This document shows positions 9,181 through 16,284 of a stretch of DNA of 16,284 nt, piece by piece. Position 1 is the first letter of the stretch, and the number at the start of each line of letters is the position of its first letter. The stretch lies in assembly GCA_034696485.1 (NCBI GenBank), contig JAQIWT010000692.1:1-16284 (forward strand), given 5' to 3'. A model generated the notes under the pieces. That model was not told where the DNA came from, did not search any database, and saw only the letters and a list, made by a program, of their open reading frames with translations. The DNA comes from Isohypsibius dastychi. Its lineage: Eukaryota > Tardigrada > Eutardigrada > Parachela > Isohypsibiidae. A program made the position numbers and the translations under genes.

Positions 9181-10622
9181 TCAGGTTTTCATTGTTGGTG
9201 GAGCCAGGACGTCGAAATGCCACAATTCCTATCGCAAAAAACAAAAGGTCATTCAGTTTTGTCGTTTTCGATCAATTAACCCTAAATGAATCGGTGTCGG
9301 AAAACCGGCATGGAACGTACCAGCTCATCTACTCGCTTGTACTGAAAGTGCTGACGGAATTCGTTCCCCAGCTGACGAGCAATAAGACGAGGGGAGATCG
9401 CGGTCGAGTATTGTTCGATATTCCGGAGGAAAGTTCTGTATGGGGGCGAACAAACTTGCATATCATCAATAGTAAAATTCAATCTAGAGAAAAACAAAGA
9501 CTATGGAATATATGTATGCCAAGATCTTTCCAACGACGACCTTACCTCTTCTCCATCGACAGATAGACTGTAAACGACGCACGAAAATAATCCGAAAGCC
9601 AAAACAACGTTTCGAAAAATGCGTTTGTGATGTCATCGGAATAAATAACTGTATCAAGAAATCCAAGGGTTTATTGTTGTTGATATAAATGATCCAACGT
9701 ACTATCAGCCGCAACAACCGTAAATCCAGATCGCAGTTGATCAAGGTCTTCTGACGTCCACCTGAAGTCGTCTTCCCCGGCAAAAGTTCGCTTAAACCAA
9801 TCAAGTTGACGTATCCGGAATTCCTTCTGATCAACAGCATACTCGGTATTTCCCAGTTGATTTTTCCGGCATATTTCAAGTGCCAAGTGCGAGTAATCTG
9901 AAAGTAGTGGAACAGATATCGAAAGAATGGTTCAAAATATTTCATGCGCACTTGGCACACTCACCAGTGGGAAACACCGTTTTGCAGCCAACAAAACTCA
10001 AGACCAAAGCAACAAGTCCCACGCCCGCACCCAGCTCAATAACCACTTGTTCGTTAAACAGTTCTTTGTTCGACAAGATGAAATCTCCGAGGAATAATGC
10101 ACCGCGCCAGACCTTTTAATCAGACGGTATTGTGTTAAGCAGCCTGTGGTGAATAAAAACGGCCAACCTGAGAACCAACATCCGCAAGCTCTGTTGCCAT
10201 CTTGTGTTCTGAAATAAAATAAAATATGAAAACGTTCACTTTTTTTAATATTTGCCGAGTTACCAATTTTAAGAACATGCAAGACATCTGCCCGATCAGG
10301 TAATACCAAATCACCATCAGAATCGACCTTCATATTACACGATGTTTCTTCGGAAGGAGTTGTATTATCCGAGAACGGAAATCTAGATATAACAGCTAAA
10401 AAAACTCCAATATAAACTTTATTCTGAAAAAAATGACAAACAGAAACACTCACTTTCGCCTCGGTCATCTAGCTGGTCCGGGCTGGAATCGGCGAATATA
10501 TGCACATCAGAAAGAACTTTCTCATCTGGTTCCAAGGGCACAAAATGCGTTAGGAAGCAGTCTTTTTCCATGTCCTGAGCTGCCCCGTATTTCGTACCGT
10601 AGTCTTCCGACAATACATCCAT
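9181..10622 (-). CDS. METTL22: METTL22-like protein lysine methyltransferase
   Basis: Eight exons join in phase to 332 residues: 10622-10454, 10395-10264, 10208-10168, 10112-9965, 9897-9703, 9648-9546, 9483-9321, 9228-9181. The N-terminal EKVLSDVHIF and the acidic DSDGDLVLPDR match positions in human METTL22. HKMATELADVGSQVWRGALF then leads into the Rossmann fold. Motif I is VIELGAGVGLVAL (about 138-149), and the acidic residue after strand 2 (VFPTDYSHLALEIC) is completed across an intron. Further matches are RIRQLDWFKR, GFTVVAADIIYSDDITNAFF, VYLSMEKRLNFT and the C-terminal QYKRVDELELWHF. It belongs to methyltransferase family 16, whose members use SAM to methylate lysines. Human METTL22 modifies Kin17. 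An ATG 30 nt upstream does not exist in frame, so MDVLSEDYG is the natural start. Confidence 0.92.
9880..9958. repeat. 12-bp perfect inverted repeat across a METTL22 splice acceptor
   Basis: GTGCCAAGTGCG at 9880-9891 (inside exon 5) is exactly complementary to CGCACTTGGCAC at 9947-9958 (inside intron 4, close to its donor). In the pre-mRNA the stem would enclose the branch region and the acceptor at 9898. Confidence 0.75.
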
Positions 10623-10666
10623 GTCAATATCTTTCAGTAGAAACAATACCACTCAAGCCTTTCGAT

Positions 10667-10981
10667 TCAGGCTATGCCAGATTCAAATTCCGTGAAAATC
10701 GAATATATTTCGAACGTCAATGTGGAAAGGAAGACGGCGGGAACGAAAATAAATGACGGAATCACCGAAAATGCAAACGCAAAACAACAACAAACAAAAT
10801 ACCATCGTAGTGTTACCAAACTACCATGGTATCCACTCGTACGGTCGTACCCCTCCAGCGTAAAGAAACAGCACAAAATGAAACCCAGAACGCAAACGAG
10901 TGAAGCAGCATGAATCTTCCTTCCAAGTTCCAAGTGCGATATTTGTGAATTATCATGATTCAGTTGGTTTGTTTGTGGCAT
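10667..10981 (-). CDS. Possible small membrane protein upstream of METTL22
   Basis: A single uninterrupted frame of 104 codons from ATG 10981 (MPQTNQLNHD) to TGA 10667. The first 25 residues are polar. They are followed by AASLVCVLGFILCCFFTLEG and by LRWYFVCCCFAFAFSVIPSF plus VPAVFLSTLTFEIYSIF, giving two or three membrane spans. It ends 44 nt before the METTL22 start on the same strand, so it could be an upstream cistron, a separate small gene, or just METTL22 5' flank. The antisense plus frame is also open (Lys/Asn rich), and Lys/Asn-rich DNA reads as hydrophobic on the other strand, so chance is real. I do not recognise the family. Confidence 0.28.
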   Translation of the reverse strand: MPQTNQLNHDNSQISHLELGRKIHAASLVCVLGFILCCFFTLEGYDRTSGYHGSLVTLRWYFVCCCFAFAFSVIPSFIFVPAVFLSTLTFEIYSIFTEFESGIA

Positions 10982-11132
10982 TATTGTGTTTAGTTTTGGT
11001 GAAATCACAAAGATTTGCGATCCCTACGCCAGGATTGTCCAAGTACCATATTCCAACTCGTGAGCATTTTGCGTCGATCCAGAATTCCTTATCAGTTTTT
11101 ACGTTATCGTTTTCCGACGAGTGGACCTCATC

Positions 11133-12139
11133 ATGGGATGTTGCTGTAGCTCACAGGATGACCGAAACGATGTAAGTATGAAATTATGAAAATCAGTAGC
11201 ACACCCTTCGAATACGGTTTTCGTTTTTGCTTTCGGAGATAAAACTATGAGCCATCGTATTTATTTTAACCAGCATTGTTTAGAGCGACAGCGATACTCG
11301 GCACCTGATCAACGGAAGTAACAGCCACCCACAGCCGATAGAAACAACAGCAGATGTTTATCCCAGAGCTCCGTCGCTGAAGAAGAACGATGAACAAACG
11401 GCGCTTAATAGGATTTTGCATATTGCTGCAAGGTTTGATTTTGAATGTTTTTAAACGGCCAGCTTGGTGAGACTTGTCTTTGTTTTTATGAAGTAATGTG
11501 ATAGACGTAGCCGCTCTTGATTCGCACGGCATGGAGCAGCAGGAACTCAACGAAAAAGCAAAACAGTACAAGTAAGGAAGATCACTGCGCTTCCGCCGCA
11601 TTGTCCCATACGAATTTTCCAATGTTTTTGCAGTCAGAAAATCAACACTGTTGACGTTGTTATAAAAGGTCGACTGAAGAAAAAGGATGCCTTGCCAGAC
11701 GGTGCGGTATCTCTGGATAAAGTTGCCAGTATTGCAGTAATCGCTGCAGCGGATGTCGAATTGGTAAGAACTGTGGTAACAAAAAGCTAATATTAGCAAT
11801 ATTTGTCGGGGAAATTCGAACTGAAATTCTGTTGATGACTGTCGTAGTGTGCTGAATATGAATATATTGTAGTATAGATAATCTGGGGTAATCTGCGATG
11901 TTCCATTCGTAAGTCGATTGAAACTACGTGATCTGCGAACTTTTCTGCCGTATCTCGACCCCTGTGACCCTGTGTTTCTTAATACTGATGTTTTGAAAAT
12001 CAGCGACAAATTATGGGTTTGGTATATTTAAAACTTTCCTTTTCAGGTAAGAAATTTCTCCCGGACTGCCGAAGAAGCGTATCGAAGTTTTGCCGTAACC
12101 CACGACGAAGACTTGATCGTCCAGTTTGCCATGACGTAA
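11133..12139 (+). CDS. LAMTOR1: LAMTOR1 (p18), Ragulator lysosomal anchor
   Basis: Five exons join in phase to 162 residues: 11133-11171, 11284-11432, 11494-11571, 11634-11763, 12047-12139. Human LAMTOR1 has 161. The start MGCCCSSQDDRND has Gly2 for myristoylation and Cys3-5 for palmitoylation, which tether the protein to the late endosome/lysosome. The acidic SDSDTRHLI, KNDEQTALNRIL, and then SNVIDVAALDSHGMEQQELN and EKAKQY match the conserved helices that wrap the other Ragulator subunits. The C-terminus FSRTAEEAYRSFAV...DLIVQFAMT matches human VVQFGIP. Ragulator recruits and activates Rag GTPases for mTORC1 signalling. The exon 2 acceptor is TTGTTTAG; the one 12 nt upstream would bring in a stop. 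It is convergent with LRRC51, 216 nt away. Confidence 0.95.
12044..12052 (+). promoter_or_regulatory. Acceptor abutting a donor-like sequence (CAG|GTAAGA)
   Basis: The last LAMTOR1 exon begins GTAAGA directly after TTTTCAG, so the junction also fits a 5' splice-site consensus. Here GTA AGA encodes the conserved Val-Arg, so the sequence is used as coding exon. The juxtaposition is the form of a recursive-splicing site. Confidence 0.4.
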
Positions 12140-12355
12140 AGATGCGAGATTCCTGAATTGATTTACTTTTTTATTATTGAGTGATATGCTGATGTGAGGC
12201 TCTGGAGTTCTGTACATTTTGTATTCCGTATCCATTTAAACAGAACTGCTCGATTGAATCTGTTATATCACTAAAAGATGGTTTCCGTGATTCCTGATTC
12301 AGCCGTCAGCAAAAATACTCGAATCGCTTACCCCAACCGGTGACTGTGAGAAAAT

Positions 12356-13036
12356 TCAAAATGCTCGCTTTTGCAGTTTGGTTCTTGTGACGTTCCATTT
12401 TCTGCCCCAAACTTCTCCTTTGAAACGGTCGAAATCCGTCACAACGCTAAAATCCAGACTTTTCAGGCCACGCAGCCATGATATTATAATAAATCTGAAT
12501 CCAGTCGTGCGTTCAACCGGGTTCCCATGTAAAGTCAGAGTGCGAAGATAGATGAATCTGTTGAGAAGTTCCAGATGTGGGAAATTCGTGATGACATTCC
12601 CATGTAAATACAGAACATGGAGATTTTGGAACTGGATTAATGCCTATATTTCAAATGCACGAAAGGTCACCCATATAAGATGACATCTGTGGCATGTCTA
12701 ATTGGTTTTCCTTGTTACCGGTTCTACATGGGCAAGCCGATTGAACGACAAGTCCAAGATAGTAAGCGCTTGGGGCTGGAACGAGCACTGCGAGATGAAA
12801 TCCGGGAAGTTGACCAGCGTGGTCAGTCTGTTATTATTGAGTTTCAGGGAACCGCTGTGGGTTGTCTTTTCCCGGTTCCCGACATCATGGGGGTCTACCT
12901 TCTTGCGATGTGAGTGCGATGTTAAGTCTAAATAAAATAAATAGGCAATTCAAAATGTCTTCATCGTGTTTCAAGTCGCCGCACCGGAAATATTGGCTAC
13001 ATCCCTGTAACTGAAATCCAGCGATGGTGCAGTCAT
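12356..13036 (-). CDS. LRRC51: LRRC51-like leucine-rich-repeat protein
   Basis: Three exons join in phase to 182 residues: 13036-12985, 12927-12719, 12643-12356. Human LRRC51 has about 192. The start MTAPSLDFSYRDV matches human PPLDYSFRSI. Leucine-rich repeats follow: GSLKLNNNRLTTLVNF, ALTILDLSFNRLAHVEP, LHVLYLHGNVITNFPHLELL and LRTLTLHGNPVE. The C-cap GFRFIIISWLRGLKSLDFSV and VTDFDRFKGEVWGRK match the human GYRQYVL...FDFSGVTKADR...EVWKR block closely. LRRC51 is a cytoplasmic LRR protein expressed in ciliated tissues. In mammals the gene is fused at transcript level with TOMT in the LRTOMT locus; no TOMT-like exon follows here. The divergent plus-strand gene begins 115 nt upstream. Confidence 0.93.
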
Positions 13037-13150
13037 GATGGAACAAGATCAGCTCTGGTGATAATCTACGTCATGAACTAGCTTTATGATTTGGAATTAA
13101 CACAGCTTTGGCGCATTTCTTTTTGGTTGCTCGAAAAACAAAAACAGATC

Positions 13151-13464
13151 ATGGAAACGACTTCTTCGTCTGACCTTGAGACTGAAAAGAACACTAACCA
13201 ACCAACGAAGTAAAAAAACGGAAAAACATAAATATCTTCTCATTCTCATGGGATGTCAGCCGGAAATGCTAAGTGAGCAGAAACTTTGACTCTTCGGAAT
13301 ACAGTGGCAACTCAAACACCGGCAAAACTAATCTAGCCCAAGAACTTTGTACAAAAGCTGATCCGACCAGAGTATCAGAGGTTGCCACGCGACAAGATAG
13401 CGTAAAACGTCCAGATATTGGCCTAGAAGTGAAGAAACTCGTCAGTCAGCTCAAAGATTTCTGA
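13151..13464 (+). CDS. Small unrecognised hydrophilic protein, 2 exons
   Basis: Exon 1 (13151-13209, METTSSSDLETEKNTNQPTK) ends in phase 2 at AA|GTAAAA. Exon 2 (13281-13464) follows the acceptor GTGAGCAG and continues NFDSSEYSGNSNTGKTNL, AQELCTKADPTRVSEVATRQ and LEVKKLVSQLKDF to a TGA, giving 80 residues. The exact phase match across the 71-nt intron and the sustained protein-like composition support it. The same frame stays open for 37 codons after the TGA (to 13578), encoding GVRDILKYAVELGTPEPVMN and more, so the true gene may be longer through an intron I cannot place. I do not recognise the family. It is head to head with LRRC51. Confidence 0.5.
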
Positions 13465-13518
13465 GCTGGAGTTCGAGACATTTTGAAGTATGCCGTAGAG
13501 TTAGGTACACCAGAACCT

Positions 13519-13716
13519 GTCATGAACCGGCGAGGCATTAAGGCTCCTTGGGTAGTGGCATCACAACTAGGAAACTGAGATGCCCGGTTACATTTCATAA
13601 TCAACAGCTCTGCTCTTTTTCGTACTACCTGGTGTTGTGGCATCTTAATTCCATAGCGGCGGAAATATCGAACCCGCCACTCCAAGAAAATTCAACATGC
13701 CTCGCCGGTTCATGAC
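13519..13716. repeat. 20-bp perfect inverted repeat with 158-nt spacer
   Basis: GTCATGAACCGGCGAGGCAT at 13519-13538 is exactly repeated in reverse complement at 13697-13716. Beyond the perfect arms there is weaker outward and inward similarity (CCAGAAC/CCAGGAC outside, CTTGG-GTGGC inside), so this may be an old inverted duplication rather than short terminal repeats. No transposase-like frame lies between the arms. Confidence 0.85.
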
Positions 13717-13876
13717 GTCCTGGTAGGTAACATTGATAAACATGAACGTACTGTCCGAATTTTCAGAAACACGATCTCGAAGTTAAAAAGTATACTTTCC
13801 GGGCTTGACTGGCAAAATACTGTACACCCTATGTCACATGAGACCGCATCACTGTGTCATGAGAATCCAGTGCCGT

Positions 13877-15466
<1,590 letters not shown>

Positions 15467-16165
15467 TCAATTTACCAAAGGGTGAAAACCGGAAACGCAA
15501 AACAACCGGACAGGATCGGAAAGGCGAGTATGTGCACGAAACAGCAGGCCCTGCAGAATCTGGATACTGGATAGTCTTCTCCGAGGTAGGCAAGACACAG
15601 GAAAAGGGCGACACACAGCCTGTTGTTCAGTGAGAGCAGCAGGGAAGATTGTGGATTGTGGTAGTAAAGCTAGACTGCACTGCACTGCAGGAAGAAACGA
15701 AAATGAAATCTCGTGCCGTGTTGTGGTTTTCAATTTCATGATCACGACGACAGCCGAGCCGGGGGGGGGGGGGGGGTCAAGGTGATGTGGCGAATTGTTT
15801 TCATATGGTTGGTCACTTCGGAATGGTCAGCAACAAACAGGCAGGCGGACCATGGTTGGCTGGGTACGTTGCTTTGCCTTTTTTTTACCAGACGGTGATC
15901 ATCGCACCTTTCTTGAAAGTCTGCTACGTAAGAACTGGGACAAGAAACCGCACATAAAAACGCGGGAAACGTTTTCTGGTCAGCTTCCCTACCAGGACCT
16001 CAAAACAGGTACAATGTTCACAGAAGAGTTTTTTGTTTTGTTTTTCCAGGATGGATAATGGATAAGGTACGCTCTTTCCGCGACGATTTGTTTTGGAAAA
16101 CCCTCTGCGAACAAGGTTTTTGAGGCTTTCAGGGAGCTGGGCTGACGTATATTACGGCAGCTACG
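15467..16165. promoter_or_regulatory. Intergenic between RNF121 and a plus-strand gene
   Basis: Divergent promoter space of about 700 bases. It holds a G16 tract (15761-15776) and a short CTGCACTGCACTGCAG palindrome-like repeat near 15675-15690. Several open frames cross it on both strands, but none has splice context or recognisable protein features. Confidence 0.4.
15761..15776. repeat. Mononucleotide G16 tract
   Basis: Sixteen consecutive G on the plus strand, about 300 nt upstream of the RNF121 start (reads as C16 in RNF121 sense). Confidence 0.9.
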
Positions 16166-16273
16166 ATGAACGACGACTATTCCCGGCCACCCCGATATAT
16201 GGAAAATGACTTCCATTGCCGGCCACTGGCCCGTACAGGGAATAACGCACTTGAGCATAAATACGTTGTGCAG
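16166..16273 (+). CDS. First coding exon of an unrecognised plus-strand gene (runs off right edge)
   Basis: ATG 16166 opens 36 codons (MNDDYSRPPRYMENDFHCRP, then LARTGNNALEHKYVVQ), ending in phase 0 at CAG|GTTTGT. The composition is protein-like and the donor is acceptable. The antisense frame across 15989-16258 is also open but has no splice context. The family cannot be told from this fragment. Confidence 0.45.
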
Positions 16274-16284
16274 GTTTGTTTGTA

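Noticed and set aside
9165-9566. 133-codon plus-strand open frame
   Set aside because: It is antisense to the last exons of METTL22, which match the family residue by residue.
11266-12009. 247-codon minus-strand open frame, the longest in the window
   Set aside because: It lies antisense to LAMTOR1 exons 2-4 and their introns. LAMTOR1 on the plus strand is a full-length match with exact phases, and the minus frame shows no domain or splice logic.
13446-13685. 79-codon minus-strand frame with basic residues
   Set aside because: It sits between and over the inverted-repeat arms, has no start or splice context, and competes with a plus-strand frame of similar quality.
15467-15745. Overlapping open frames on both strands upstream of RNF121
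   Set aside because: They have no signal peptide, domain or splice junction, and the RNF121 first exon with its ATG at 15466 explains the neighbouring sequence.

Overview
The window reads as a piece of a gene-dense animal nuclear genome. Almost no gene is a single open frame. Each has to be assembled from short exons joined across small GT-AG introns, mostly about 40 to 100 nt, with typical acceptors such as TTTTCAG. Seven genes could be assembled in phase and assigned to animal families: an RRM protein like SKAR/POLDIP3, the deubiquitinase OTUD3, a PDGF/VEGF growth factor, METTL22, LAMTOR1, LRRC51 and RNF121. The moderate GC, very short introns, close head-to-head genes and G/C homopolymer tracts suggest a compact-genome invertebrate. 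A branchiopod-like crustacean is only a guess. There are no bacterial operons, phage, CRISPR arrays or recognisable transposons.

Layout, left to right: (1) 1-876, minus, 5' part of an unrecognised multi-pass membrane protein that runs off the left edge. (2) 1352-1828, minus, small secreted or membrane Gly-rich protein. (3) 1848-2070, plus, doubtful tiny membrane protein. (4) 2425-3822, minus, SKAR/POLDIP3-like mRNA-export factor. (5) 4383-5992, minus, OTUD3. (6) 6110-6981, plus, unrecognised basic/disordered protein, tail to tail with (7) 6978/7110-8550, minus, PDGF/VEGF-family ligand. (8) 9181-10622, minus, METTL22, with a possible upstream membrane ORF at 10667-10981. (9) 11133-12139, plus, LAMTOR1. 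(10) 12356-13036, minus, LRRC51. (11) 13151-13464, plus, small unrecognised gene. (12) 13877-15466, minus, RNF121. (13) 16166-16273, plus, first coding exon of a gene leaving the right edge.

The genes do not form one pathway. LAMTOR1 anchors Ragulator/mTORC1 on lysosomes. OTUD3 and RNF121 are a deubiquitinase and a membrane ubiquitin ligase. METTL22 is a lysine methyltransferase. The SKAR-like protein links splicing, export and translation. The VEGF-like ligand signals outside the cell. The most informative feature is the run LAMTOR1 - LRRC51 - RNF121, whose relatives also lie together on human chromosome 11q13. Other points of note are a stop-free 57-nt intron inside the VEGF cystine-knot exon, a 20-bp perfect inverted repeat beside RNF121, and G/C homopolymers upstream of three minus-strand start codons.

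All exon boundaries are my own reading of splice signals, phase and family similarity. No search or transcript data were available.
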